Source: CAZBDU01 sp964490725 (lineage in GTDB: Bacteria > Spirochaetota > Spirochaetia > SZUA-6 > DRHE01). From it: a DNA stretch of 64,000 nucleotides. The stretch spans positions 28,665 to 92,664 of the forward strand of contig CAZBDU010000012.1 of NCBI GenBank assembly GCA_964490725.1. Direction: 5' to 3'. Of the stretch, positions 41,759 through 50,154 are shown piece after piece. Position 1 is the first letter of the stretch; each line of letters begins with the position of its first letter. The notes beneath the pieces were generated by a model that was given only the letters and a program-made list of their open reading frames with translations, did not search any database and was not told the origin of the DNA. A program made the position numbers and the translations under genes.

Positions 41759-41787
41759 TTGACTATCCCGGGCCAGTAGAAGACAAT
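41759..41787 (+). promoter_or_regulatory. Promoter of AsnC-family regulator B
   Basis: TTGACT (41759-41764), 17-base spacer, GACAAT (41782-41787). The repeat GCCAGTAGAAGACAA (41772-41786) overlaps the spacer and -10 box, so a regulator bound there would block it. Confidence 0.6.
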
Positions 41788-41839
41788 GCTTCGTGCTCTG
41801 TCGATGCGATTCTGAACTCCTGGAGGCGGGGAGCGATTC

Positions 41840-42298
41840 ATGGGGATGAGACAGGTGAGGCTGGACGGTACCGACCTGGACATCATCCGGCATCTCTGGG
41901 ATGGACGAACCCCCTATCGTGATATCGCCGAAAAGGTTGGCCTGACCGCGAACACCGTCAGGAGCCGGGTCAATCGAATGCTTGACACCAACGCCGTGCA
42001 GATCATTTGCCTGGTGAATCCCTACGTGCTGAAAGGCCATCAGTCTGCGATCATCGGATTCAGCACCCTTCCCAAGGAAAGCAAGAGGGCTCTGCTGAAG
42101 ATCACCCGACTCAGAGGGGTCGTCACCGCTGCCCGTGTGGCGGGACGCTTCGATATTGTGGCAATCCTGCTCTTCAACACCAACTTCACCTACGAGACAT
42201 TTGTCAGGGAGGAGATCCCCAAGGTGGAGGAAATCGTCTCCATGGAGACGTTCTTCGCCTTCGGGAGTGACAATTTCCAGTTGCGCTACGTTCTTTGA
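41840..42298 (+). CDS. Lrp/AsnC-family transcriptional regulator B
   Basis: A 152-residue regulator, MGMRQVRLDGTDLDIIRHLW..., with helix-turn-helix DIAEKVGLTANTVRSRVNRM and a RAM-type domain (GRFDIVAILLFNTN, FVREEIPKVEEIVSMETF). It resembles regulator A along its whole length (shared LWDGR, INCLVNP/IICLVNP, QLRYVL ending), so the pair came from a duplication. RBS ggaggcggggag precedes the ATG. The two may form hetero-octamers or respond to different ligands. Confidence 0.93.
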   Translation: MGMRQVRLDGTDLDIIRHLWDGRTPYRDIAEKVGLTANTVRSRVNRMLDTNAVQIICLVNPYVLKGHQSAIIGFSTLPKESKRALLKITRLRGVVTAARVAGRFDIVAILLFNTNFTYETFVREEIPKVEEIVSMETFFAFGSDNFQLRYVL

Positions 42299-42337
42299 GC
42301 GGGGCCCCCAGCCTGCACGGCCTGAAGCCGCACGGCC

Positions 42338-43597
42338 TCAGGCCGGCCGGCGGCAGGAGCGCAGGAGCACCCTGGCCAGCAGGCCCATGCTCCAGGCCTC
42401 CCGAAAGATGCGCCGGAAGGTCCTGTCCGCCGAGACGGAGTGGAAGAGCGCCTCCCGGAGGGTCTCCTCCCGACTGCCGGCCAGCTCGAGCGCCGCGTCC
42501 AGCAGCCTGCTGTGCGCGGCCAGGATGGCCAGCCGCCGCAGGAGCCTGCCGTAGGGCACGTCCCGCACGATCTCCCGGCAGCGGCCGCGATAGTGCCGCT
42601 CGAAGTCCGCCGCCGAGATGCCGTGCAGCATGATCGCCCTTGCCGCCCGGAGGGCGGTCACCATGCTCGTGTTGACCCCCTTGCCTTTGAAGGGGCGCAG
42701 CAGCCCCGCCGCGTCGCCCACCAGGACGTAGCGGTCCCCGTAGAATCCCCTGGCCAGGCCCAAGGGGAACCTGCCCTTGAAGTACGCCGGCCGGCTGGCC
42801 TCCGGCCGGGCGCCGGCGGGGAGAACCGCGCGCACCATCGGGAACTGCAGGAACTGATCCATCAGGGCCGAGTTCACACCCCTCCCTGCGATGTTGATGG
42901 TCAGGTGGTTGCCCTTGGGGGTCACCGCACCGAACTCCACGCCCCGGATCGGGGGGAGGAAGGCGTGAATGTCGTCCCCGAAGCCGGCCATCCACTCCTC
43001 CCCCGGGTGCACCTTGCTGACCATGGAGGCCAGGAAGGGAGGCTGTCGGTAGCGGGTGGCCCGCTCGAAGATCCGGGCGGTGCCGTCGTCCATTCCGAAG
43101 GCGCCCACCACCACGTCCGCCCGGGAGTGGCGGCTCTCGCTGTAGACCTCGACCCCCCGGTCGGTCACCTCCAGGTCGGTGACCCTGCTCTGCACCACCT
43201 CCACTCCTCGCTGCCGGGCCTGCTCCAGCATGTACTCGTCGAAGTGCACCCGGCGGACCGCGTAGGTGGGCTCGCCCCTCTCGGGCAGGAGGATCTCGCG
43301 GTGAGCCGAGTGCAGGACGTAGCCCGTGATCACCCTCTGCACCAGGTGGCGCGGAAAGGGCACCCCCAGGTCCTTCTCCAGGATCGAGACGATGGGCGGC
43401 GAGAGCACGCCGGCGCACTGGTTGTAGTGGGTGCCTCCGGCGAAGACCTTGCCCTCGTAGAGGACCACCCGGACCCGCCTGCCCGCTCTGGCGGCCAGGT
43501 TCTGGAGCGCGATGGCGCAGGCGGCGCCCCCCGGCCCGGCGCCGATCACCACCACCGCGCCTCCCTCCCGCAGGGGCCCGAGCGCCTCGCGACTCAT
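42338..43597 (-). CDS. Geranylgeranyl reductase-family FAD-dependent oxidoreductase A
   Basis: A 419-residue FAD enzyme. N-terminal dinucleotide motif VVIGAGPGGAACAIAL, then YNQCAGVLSPPI near residue 65, and the second FAD contact GDAAGLLRPFKGKGVNTSM (~residues 290-310), the pattern of GGR-type reductases. The N-terminal Rossmann fold and C-terminal helical part are complete. It overlaps the next gene upstream by 4 bases. A double-bond reduction in isoprenoid chains is the family's best known role; the substrate here is unknown. Confidence 0.85.
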   Translation of the reverse strand: MSREALGPLREGGAVVVIGAGPGGAACAIALQNLAARAGRRVRVVLYEGKVFAGGTHYNQCAGVLSPPIVSILEKDLGVPFPRHLVQRVITGYVLHSAHREILLPERGEPTYAVRRVHFDEYMLEQARQRGVEVVQSRVTDLEVTDRGVEVYSESRHSRADVVVGAFGMDDGTARIFERATRYRQPPFLASMVSKVHPGEEWMAGFGDDIHAFLPPIRGVEFGAVTPKGNHLTINIAGRGVNSALMDQFLQFPMVRAVLPAGARPEASRPAYFKGRFPLGLARGFYGDRYVLVGDAAGLLRPFKGKGVNTSMVTALRAARAIMLHGISAADFERHYRGRCREIVRDVPYGRLLRRLAILAAHSRLLDAALELAGSREETLREALFHSVSADRTFRRIFREAWSMGLLARVLLRSCRRPA

Positions 43598-45024
43598 GGG
43601 CGGCCGCTACCCCTTGCCGGGGCGAGCCTGGCCCTCAGCCTGGCGGCGGCCGCCGCGAAGGTGGCGGCGATCAACCTCCCCTGCACCGCCGGGCGCAGGA
43701 AGCTGCGCAGGATTCTGGCATAGGAGACGTTTCCGGTGTACATGTTCCACAGGACCTCCCCCAGATACCTTCTGCTCCCGCCCTTCTGCTCGGCCCGCAC
43801 CTGGTGCAGGAGCACCTCCGAGAAGAAGGCGCTCTCGTAGACCAGGTTGTAGAAGCGAAACAGGAGCCGGCCGAACAGGTTGTCCCGGATGATCATTCGT
43901 CTGGCCCGCCGCAGGTAGCCGCGCCGGAAGGCCCGCGCCGAGATCCCCCGGCTCACCGCGGTCTCGGCGGCCAGGTGGGCAGTGACCCAGGCCGACTCGA
44001 TGCCGTTCTTGTAGTAGCGCGCGCAGCTGGCGTCGCCGATGATCACCAGCCGGTCGGCGAAGGGTCTCCTGGCGGCGGTGGTGGCGATCCGTGGATAGCA
44101 GCTGCAGGAGCGCCCGGCCCGGCTCCTGCTGCCCTGAAGGCGCTCACGAACCGAAGCCAGGCCCAGGAACTCCTCCAGGTCGGTCCGCCGGACGTCGCTG
44201 CGGCCCACGACGTTCACCGTCAGGTAGTTCTTCTTCGGGATGATGCCGGCGATGCGCATCCCCCCGGAGGTACGCCAGTTGGCGATGAAGATGTTGTCTC
44301 CCAGCCGCTGCCTGATGAGCGCGCCGTCCATGGGGATCTCCAGGCAGGAGGCGTGCAGCGTCTTCGGCGGCCGGTAGCCGAACCCCAGCTTCTGGATCCT
44401 CTGCAGCATGGCCGTGTTCAGCCCGCAGGCGCCCACCACCAGGTCGGCCCGCAGCGCCGAGGCGCTGCCTTCCCTGCCGTAGCTCACCTCCATGGGTCCC
44501 GGCAGCCGGAAGGAAGCGGGCCTGGCGGCGGGGTCCGGCGCCGTGGTGTACCGCAGCCCCCGCACGGGCTCGGTGATCACCTCCACGTTGTCCAGGGTTC
44601 GCACCTGCTCGAGCAGAAAGTCGTCGAAGCTGATGTTGCCCCGCTGTCCGGAGAAGCGCGGCCCGTTGCCGCGGAAGACGGTGGTGATCCGCTTCTGCCC
44701 TTCCGGGTGGCGCAGCAGGAATCCCCCCGCCTTGGTCTGGAGGAAGTAGCCCTCGATCTTGCGCTGCACCTTTTCCCCGGGCAGCACGATTCCGCTGGCC
44801 TTCAGGCGCCTGACCAGCGTCTCGGAGATCACCCCGGCGCACAGATTGCAGCCCTGCGGTCCCCTGCGGCCGAAGTCCTTCCAGTCGAAGAGGGTCACCG
44901 TCACTTGCAGGCCCCTCCGCCTGGCCAGGCGCGAGAAGAAGAGGGCAAAGAACGTCCCGGCGGGTCCGGCTCCGATCACCGCGATCCTGGAGCCGTCGGT
45001 CAAAGACAAGGCTTCGGCGCGCAC
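43594..45024 (-). CDS. Geranylgeranyl reductase-family FAD-dependent oxidoreductase B
   Basis: A 476-residue paralogue: AVIGAGPAGTFFALFF, a cysteine-bearing PQGCNLCAGVISE and LVIIGDASCARYYKNGIESA as the second FAD contact. The GTG at 45024 has RBS gagga five bases upstream, better than ATG 45045. The stop overlaps the start of the other reductase gene, so the two are coupled and may work as a pair on the same lipid or quinone. Convergent or divergent neighbours are unrelated. Confidence 0.85.
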   Translation of the reverse strand: MRAEALSLTDGSRIAVIGAGPAGTFFALFFSRLARRRGLQVTVTLFDWKDFGRRGPQGCNLCAGVISETLVRRLKASGIVLPGEKVQRKIEGYFLQTKAGGFLLRHPEGQKRITTVFRGNGPRFSGQRGNISFDDFLLEQVRTLDNVEVITEPVRGLRYTTAPDPAARPASFRLPGPMEVSYGREGSASALRADLVVGACGLNTAMLQRIQKLGFGYRPPKTLHASCLEIPMDGALIRQRLGDNIFIANWRTSGGMRIAGIIPKKNYLTVNVVGRSDVRRTDLEEFLGLASVRERLQGSRSRAGRSCSCYPRIATTAARRPFADRLVIIGDASCARYYKNGIESAWVTAHLAAETAVSRGISARAFRRGYLRRARRMIIRDNLFGRLLFRFYNLVYESAFFSEVLLHQVRAEQKGGSRRYLGEVLWNMYTGNVSYARILRSFLRPAVQGRLIAATFAAAAARLRARLAPARGSGRP

Positions 45025-45087
45025 ATGCGTCCTCGGGGGGACCATGGTACACCATGACCGGGCCCGGGCCAACCCACCGCCCCGGGC

Positions 45088-45133
45088 GGCGGGGCGCCAG
45101 GGCGCGGGCGGCGGGGCGGCGGGGCGGCGGGGC
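45088..45133 (+). repeat. G-rich tandem repeat (GGCGGGGC)
   Basis: Three head-to-tail copies of GGCGGGGC at 45110-45133 and a fourth at 45088-45095 in the gap between divergent genes. With several runs of three or four G it could fold into a G-quadruplex on the plus strand. Confidence 0.7.
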
Positions 45134-45189
45134 GCCATGGATGCGCAGAGCGGTAGCTGTTAGAGTGAACCGCGGAAAGGAGACGCGCC

Positions 45190-46662
45190 GTGAAGACCTG
45201 CAAGGAGCCCCTCAGGCTGCTGTCGGGCCAGGAGATGGAGGCGCTGCACGCTGCCGCGGTGAAGATCCTGGAGACCGTGGGCATGAGGTTCGCCTCGCCG
45301 GAGGCCCTGGAGCACCTGTCCCGGTTCGGCTGCCGGGTCGAGGAGCCCGGCTCCACGGTGCGCTTCCCCCCCGGGCTGGTGAACGACTGCGTGGAGCGGA
45401 TGCGCTCCGCCTACCGGCGCCCCGAGCGCCTCCCCGAGCGCATGGCCGTCCGCTACTCGCACATCCGCTTCCGCGCCGAGCCCCTGCGCGTTCACACGGA
45501 CTTCACCACCAGCGCCGGCGGCTTCTGCGCCTTCATCTGGGACCTGGAGGGCCGCCGGCGCCCCGCCAACGGCCAGGACGTGCTCAAGGCCGTCAACCTG
45601 GTGAACAACCTGGCGCACATCGACTACACGGGCCTTCCCGTTTCCGACCAGAGCGTCCCGGCCCCCTTAAGGCCGGTGAAGATGGCCGGGGAGCTGGCCA
45701 AGTACACCCGCAAGCTGGGAGGCGTGGAGACCTTCAAGAAGGAAGACGTGAAGTACTTGATCGAGATCGGCCGCGTGGTGGCCGGCGGCGAGGAGGAGCT
45801 GAGAAAGACCCCCGTGCTGGTGGGATACGCGGAGGCCAGGTCTCCCCTGGCCATGGACCGCAACATGACGGAGATCTTCATGGAGTACGTCCGCAACGGC
45901 CTCCCCCAGACCGTGGACACCATGCCCAACGGCGGCGCCACTGCACCGGTCACCGCGGGAGGCCTCCTGGCCCTGGCCATGGCCGAAACCCTGGGCCCGC
46001 TGGTGCTGGGCTATGCCATCGACCCGGAGGCCACCCTGGGGGTGGACATCATCCCCTCCTACTGCGACATGTCCACCGGCATCTTTCGCTACGCCTCGGC
46101 GGAGAGGCTTCCCCTGCTGGCCGCCCGGGTGCAGCTCATCTCCGAGTTCTACGGCTGCCCCAGCGGCGTGCACGGCGGGAAGACCGACAGCTGCTTCCCC
46201 AACGTGCAGGCAGGAATCGAGAAGAGCGCCACCATGCTGATGCCCCTTCTGGCCGGCGCGGTGGGGATCGGGACGGTGGGCCATCTGGAGAACGCCGTCA
46301 CCTTCTCCCCGCTGCAGCTGGCCATCGACAACGAGCTGGCCGGTTACATGCATCGCGCCCTCACCGGCATAGAGATCGACCCGGAGTCTCTGGCCGCGGA
46401 GGTGATCGATCAGGTGGGAATCGGGGGCAACTACCTGGAGCATCCCCACACCGCCCGGCACTTCCGCCGGGAGCTCTTCCTCTCGCCTCTGTTCGAAACC
46501 ATGTCCTGGGAGAGCGCCCACACTCAGCAGACGGCGGGCATGGAGGAGAAGGCTCGCGAGCTGGCGGGCCGCCACTGGCGCCTGCCCGAGCCGGTGCTGA
46601 ACGAGGAGCAGGTACGCGAGATCGACCGCATCGTGGCCAGGGCCGAGCGCGAGCTCTGCTGA
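45190..46662 (+). CDS. Trimethylamine methyltransferase (MttB) family protein, non-pyrrolysine type
   Basis: A 490-residue MttB-superfamily protein of full family length. It opens with LSGQEMEALHAAAVKILETVG and contains GYAEARSPLAMDR, PNGGATAPVTAGG and GVHGGKTDSCFPNVQAGIEKS. No in-frame TAG occurs, so the pyrrolysine of true MttB is absent; such homologues demethylate glycine betaine, proline betaine or carnitine-like compounds with a corrinoid protein. GTG start with RBS aaaggag. No corrinoid protein gene is in the window. It is transcribed alone, convergent with the 2-hydroxyacid dehydrogenase gene. Confidence 0.9.
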   Translation: MKTCKEPLRLLSGQEMEALHAAAVKILETVGMRFASPEALEHLSRFGCRVEEPGSTVRFPPGLVNDCVERMRSAYRRPERLPERMAVRYSHIRFRAEPLRVHTDFTTSAGGFCAFIWDLEGRRRPANGQDVLKAVNLVNNLAHIDYTGLPVSDQSVPAPLRPVKMAGELAKYTRKLGGVETFKKEDVKYLIEIGRVVAGGEEELRKTPVLVGYAEARSPLAMDRNMTEIFMEYVRNGLPQTVDTMPNGGATAPVTAGGLLALAMAETLGPLVLGYAIDPEATLGVDIIPSYCDMSTGIFRYASAERLPLLAARVQLISEFYGCPSGVHGGKTDSCFPNVQAGIEKSATMLMPLLAGAVGIGTVGHLENAVTFSPLQLAIDNELAGYMHRALTGIEIDPESLAAEVIDQVGIGGNYLEHPHTARHFRRELFLSPLFETMSWESAHTQQTAGMEEKARELAGRHWRLPEPVLNEEQVREIDRIVARAERELC

Positions 46663-46675
46663 GCCAGGCGCGGCT

Positions 46676-47692
46676 TCAGCCCACCGGCTTGCTGCGCATG
46701 CGCTTCACCGTTTCGGGCCTGGCCTGCTGCAGGCGCACCGGGGGCAGGCCCGCGAAGATCTGGGTCAGGTCATCCACGGTCATCTCCCCCATCAGCTCGT
46801 AGCTCTCCTTGAGGCTCCCCGCCCGATGCGCCGAGAGGACTACGTTGGGAAGCCCTCGCAGGGGGTGATCCGCCGCGAAGGGCTCCTCCGGAAAGGTGTC
46901 CACCGCCGCCCGGATCCTGCCCGAGCGCAGCTCCTCCGTCAGGGCGTCGAAGTCCACCAGGGCGGCCCGGCTGACCACGATCAGGATGGCCCCATCCCCC
47001 ATCCAGGCGAGCTGCCGGGCGCCGATCATGGCCGCGTTCTCGGTGGTGGCTCCGGCCAGCAGGAACACCACCCGGCTGCCCCGCATCAGCTCCTCCAGCG
47101 GCGCAGGAATGACTCCGAAGCCCCTCAGGTAGCTGTCCGGCAGCCAGGGATCGAAGACCCGCACAGTGCAGCCGAACGGCGCCACCAGCCGCAGCAGCGC
47201 CCTGCCCAGGTTCCCGAAGCCCACGATGCCCAGTTGTCTGCCGGCCAGCAGGAAGGAGTCCCGGTTGGAGCCGTACCCGTAGACCTCTCTTCCTTCGCGG
47301 AACCGCCGGTCCGCCTCGGGGATCCCCCGGGCGGCGCTCAGGGCAAAGCCGAGTGCTATCTCGGCGACGGCCTGGGCGAAGGCCACCCCGGCGTTCAGCA
47401 CGTGGATTCCCCTCTCGAAGCAGGCGTCGTAGTCCACATTGGGCAGGAAGTTCCCCTCCACGTTGACGATGGCCTTCAGCCTGGCCGCCCTGCGCAGGCG
47501 CTCCGCCGGCAGATCGGTCTGGCCGATCAGGGCGTCGGCCTCCGGGAGGTGCTGCTCCAGCACCTCCGCCGGCATCCTTCCCTCTTCCCAGATGTGGAGG
47601 GTGGCCAGGGAGCGCAGCCTGGCCAGATCTTCTGGATGAAAGATCAGGTCCACCTTCCTGGGATGGAGATCCATCAGAACCGTCTTTTTCAT
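46676..47692 (-). CDS. D-isomer-specific 2-hydroxyacid dehydrogenase
   Basis: A 338-residue NAD-dependent dehydrogenase. NAD motif GIVGFGNLGRALL at mid-protein, catalytic Arg in VVSRAALVD, Glu in DTFPEEPF and His in LSAHRAGSL, the full catalytic set of the family. It would interconvert a 2-oxo acid and a D-2-hydroxy acid (glyoxylate/hydroxypyruvate reductase or phosphoglycerate dehydrogenase-like). Last gene of the CUT1 transporter operon, 13 bp after the DegT gene. Confidence 0.92.
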   Translation of the reverse strand: MKKTVLMDLHPRKVDLIFHPEDLARLRSLATLHIWEEGRMPAEVLEQHLPEADALIGQTDLPAERLRRAARLKAIVNVEGNFLPNVDYDACFERGIHVLNAGVAFAQAVAEIALGFALSAARGIPEADRRFREGREVYGYGSNRDSFLLAGRQLGIVGFGNLGRALLRLVAPFGCTVRVFDPWLPDSYLRGFGVIPAPLEELMRGSRVVFLLAGATTENAAMIGARQLAWMGDGAILIVVSRAALVDFDALTEELRSGRIRAAVDTFPEEPFAADHPLRGLPNVVLSAHRAGSLKESYELMGEMTVDDLTQIFAGLPPVRLQQARPETVKRMRSKPVG

Positions 47693-47705
47693 CGCCGTCG
47701 CTCCC

Positions 47706-48908
47706 TCAGCCCAAAAGGGGTCCCACCAGCCGGAGGAACTCCGCCGCCTGCTTCTCGATCTCCGCGTCGCTGGAGCGGATGGTGATCCCGAACTCCGAGC
47801 CCAGGCCCGGGTTAACCACGCCCACGCTCAGATTGACCGCCCGCGCCAGAAGCTCATCGGTGCGCGGCAGCATGCCCGGCCGGAAGGGCCGTTGCCCGTC
47901 CGGTTCCTCCCAGGCCAGCACCTGCGCCATGTTGCCGTACACGTGCCAGCCGCTCTCGGCCAGGGTGATGGTCCCCAGGGCTTCCGCGGCCCGCCGAGCC
48001 GTCCCGGCATCCGGAAACACGACCGTGAGCACCTCGTGGCATTCACCCGGGTCGTTCAGCCGGGCAAGCTCCATGCCGCGCATCCCGCCGGCCCGGATCG
48101 CCTCCACCAGCCTCTGCTTCTTCTCCGAAAGCAGGCTCATGATGGTGTCCAGCTTGCTGAGCTGCCCAAGGATGTAGGCGGCGGTGAGCTCGTTCATCTT
48201 CAGGTTGATCCCCACCAGGGTCCAGTCTCCAGTGCTGCGGGTGGACCGAAGGGGTGCGAACCCCTGGTCGTGGAAGCCGTAGGCGCGCTCGTAGAGGCGC
48301 CGGTCGTCGGTGACGACGAACCCCCCTTCCCCGGAGGTCAGGGTCTTGTAGATGTTGAGGGAGAAGGCGCCCATGTCCCCGACGGAGCCCAGCCTCCTCC
48401 CCCGGTATGAGCCCCCCAGGGCCTGGCAGCCGTCTTCGAGCAGGAACAGGCCGTGGCGGCGGGCCAGGGCACCCAGCCGCTCCAGGGCGCAGGGATAACC
48501 CAGCATGTGCACGGGCATGATCACCCGGGTCCGCCCCGTGATCTTCCGCTCCGCGTCCTCAGGGTCCATGGTGAAGGAATTGTCGATCTCCGTGAGCACC
48601 GGCCGGCCGCCCACCCGCAGGATGGCGGCGATGGAGGCCACGAAGGTGTAGCCCGGCACCAGCACCTCCACGCCGGGCCCCACGCCCATGGCCACCAGGG
48701 CGGCCATCAGGGCGCCGGTCCCGGAGCTCACGGCGATGGAGTAGCGGGTCTCCACGGCGCGGGACAGCTCCTCCTCCAGGCGGATGACTTTCTTCCTGAA
48801 CAGGGGGTCATCGTCCCGGCCGTAGCGGGAGAGGTACCCGGTCTGGAGAACCTCCTCCACCTCCCGCCGCTCCTCCTCCCCTGCCAGAAAGAAGCCGGGT
48901 CCAGGCAT
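47706..48908 (-). CDS. DegT/DnrJ/EryC1/StrS-family PLP aminotransferase
   Basis: A 400-residue sugar-aminotransferase-type PLP enzyme. The PLP Lys lies in FSLNIYKTLTSGEGG, with the preceding Asp/Gln region LLEDGCQALGGSYRG and N-terminal SSGTGALMAAL phosphate loop. Family members transaminate keto-sugars or the cyclitol scyllo-inosose. Close linkage to a sugar transporter and a 2-hydroxyacid dehydrogenase suggests catabolism or modification of a keto-sugar rather than cell-wall sugar synthesis. Confidence 0.92.
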   Translation of the reverse strand: MPGPGFFLAGEEERREVEEVLQTGYLSRYGRDDDPLFRKKVIRLEEELSRAVETRYSIAVSSGTGALMAALVAMGVGPGVEVLVPGYTFVASIAAILRVGGRPVLTEIDNSFTMDPEDAERKITGRTRVIMPVHMLGYPCALERLGALARRHGLFLLEDGCQALGGSYRGRRLGSVGDMGAFSLNIYKTLTSGEGGFVVTDDRRLYERAYGFHDQGFAPLRSTRSTGDWTLVGINLKMNELTAAYILGQLSKLDTIMSLLSEKKQRLVEAIRAGGMRGMELARLNDPGECHEVLTVVFPDAGTARRAAEALGTITLAESGWHVYGNMAQVLAWEEPDGQRPFRPGMLPRTDELLARAVNLSVGVVNPGLGSEFGITIRSSDAEIEKQAAEFLRLVGPLLG

Positions 48909-48920
48909 CCCAGGAGCTCC

Positions 48921-49277
48921 CTACGTCCGGCGGTGCCTGTAGTCCAGGCGGTGTCCGCCGAAGAAGTCGATGGCGCGGTAGCCGGCGTGGATCGTGGCCC
49001 AGTGCGTCTTGCCGGCGGGAATCACGATCTCCTCCCCCTTCTCCAGAACCGTGACCTGCTCTTCGATCACCTCTTCGCAGCGGCCCTCCACCACCAGGCA
49101 GTACTCGTCGAAATCGTGCTTGTGGGGCTTCACCTCCTGGTCCACGTCGCACTCCCACAGCACCACCTGGCTGCCGTCGGGGGCCTGGAACATGTAGCCC
49201 CTCATGCCCTGGATATCGGAAGCCACCTCGAACTGGCGTTTGCGCAGCTCCTCGGGAAACTTGACAGCTTTCATCAT
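48921..49277 (-). CDS. Small cupin-domain protein
   Basis: A 118-residue single cupin. Metal-binding positions are seen in QEVKPHKHDFDEYCLVVEG (H-x-H...E motif 1) and a later His in GKTHWATIHAG (motif 2). Such proteins bind a metal and are isomerases, dioxygenases or sensors. It lies between the CUT1 permease genes and the DegT gene, all on the minus strand. Confidence 0.88.
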   Translation of the reverse strand: MMKAVKFPEELRKRQFEVASDIQGMRGYMFQAPDGSQVVLWECDVDQEVKPHKHDFDEYCLVVEGRCEEVIEEQVTVLEKGEEIVIPAGKTHWATIHAGYRAIDFFGGHRLDYRHRRT

Positions 49278-49290
49278 GCCCCTCTCTCTT

Positions 49291-50154
49291 TCAGGCCTTC
49301 ATGCCAGACAGGGTGACGCCCTGAATGAACCTGCGCCGCAGCAGCAGGAACACGATCAGCATCGGCAGCACCGAGACCACCGCTCCGGCGGCGATGGGGC
49401 CGTGCTCCATGTAAAACTTCTTGTGGAACACCATCAGCCCCAGCTCGATGGTGTACATGGACTTGGTGTTGACGATGATGAGCGGCCAGATGAAGAACGC
49501 CCACGCCTCGGAGAAGGCGAAGATCCCCAGCGCCATCAGCGGCGTGACGCTTAAGGGCACCACGACCCGCAGCAGGATCCAGAACTCGGAGGCCCCGTCG
49601 ATGCGGGCGGCGTCCAGCAGCTGGTTGGGGATGGTCATGGTGAACTGCCGCAGGAAGAACACCCCGAAGCTCATGATCAGGATGGGGAAGACGATCCCCA
49701 GGTAGTTGTCGAACAGCTGCAGCCTCCCCACGGTGACGTACACCGAGACCATGTACACCTCGAAGGGCACGATGGCGGTGGTGAGGATGAGCACGAACAG
49801 AAAGTTCTTCAGGGGAAAGCGGAACTTGGCGAAGGCATACCCCCCCAGGATCGAGGTCACCAGCACCGACAGCATGGACAGGGTGGAGATGACGAAGCTG
49901 TTCAGGATGAACAGCGGAAACTGCTGGATCGTGAGCACCGAGTCGAAGTTGCTGAAGGTCGGGTGCTGCGGGATGATGGTGGGCGGGATGCTCAGGATTT
50001 CCTCCCCGGTCTTCAGCGAGGTGGAGACGATCCACACGAAGGGCAGGAGGATGAATGCCAGCCCGATGATGAGCACCGCATGGATCACCACCTCCGAGAC
50101 CCGGGGTGTCCGCCGCCGGGGACGCACGATTGCGGGGTCAGTCGACGACGTCAT
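49291..50154 (-). CDS. CUT1-family sugar ABC transporter permease (MalG type)
   Basis: A 287-residue permease with six helices and the MalG-type EAA loop: DAARIDGASEFWILLRVVVP (~residues 185-204). The N-terminus has LPFVWIVSTSLKT. It overlaps the MalF-type gene by 17 bases. No dedicated ATPase is in the operon; CUT1 systems often share a housekeeping MsmK-like ATPase, and the only ATPase of that type here is the remnant at 13296-13600. Confidence 0.93.
   Translation of the reverse strand: MTSSTDPAIVRPRRRTPRVSEVVIHAVLIIGLAFILLPFVWIVSTSLKTGEEILSIPPTIIPQHPTFSNFDSVLTIQQFPLFILNSFVISTLSMLSVLVTSILGGYAFAKFRFPLKNFLFVLILTTAIVPFEVYMVSVYVTVGRLQLFDNYLGIVFPILIMSFGVFFLRQFTMTIPNQLLDAARIDGASEFWILLRVVVPLSVTPLMALGIFAFSEAWAFFIWPLIIVNTKSMYTIELGLMVFHKKFYMEHGPIAAGAVVSVLPMLIVFLLLRRRFIQGVTLSGMKA

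Noticed and set aside
45190..46662. Pyrrolysine-containing MttB
   Set aside because: No in-frame TAG codon in the gene.
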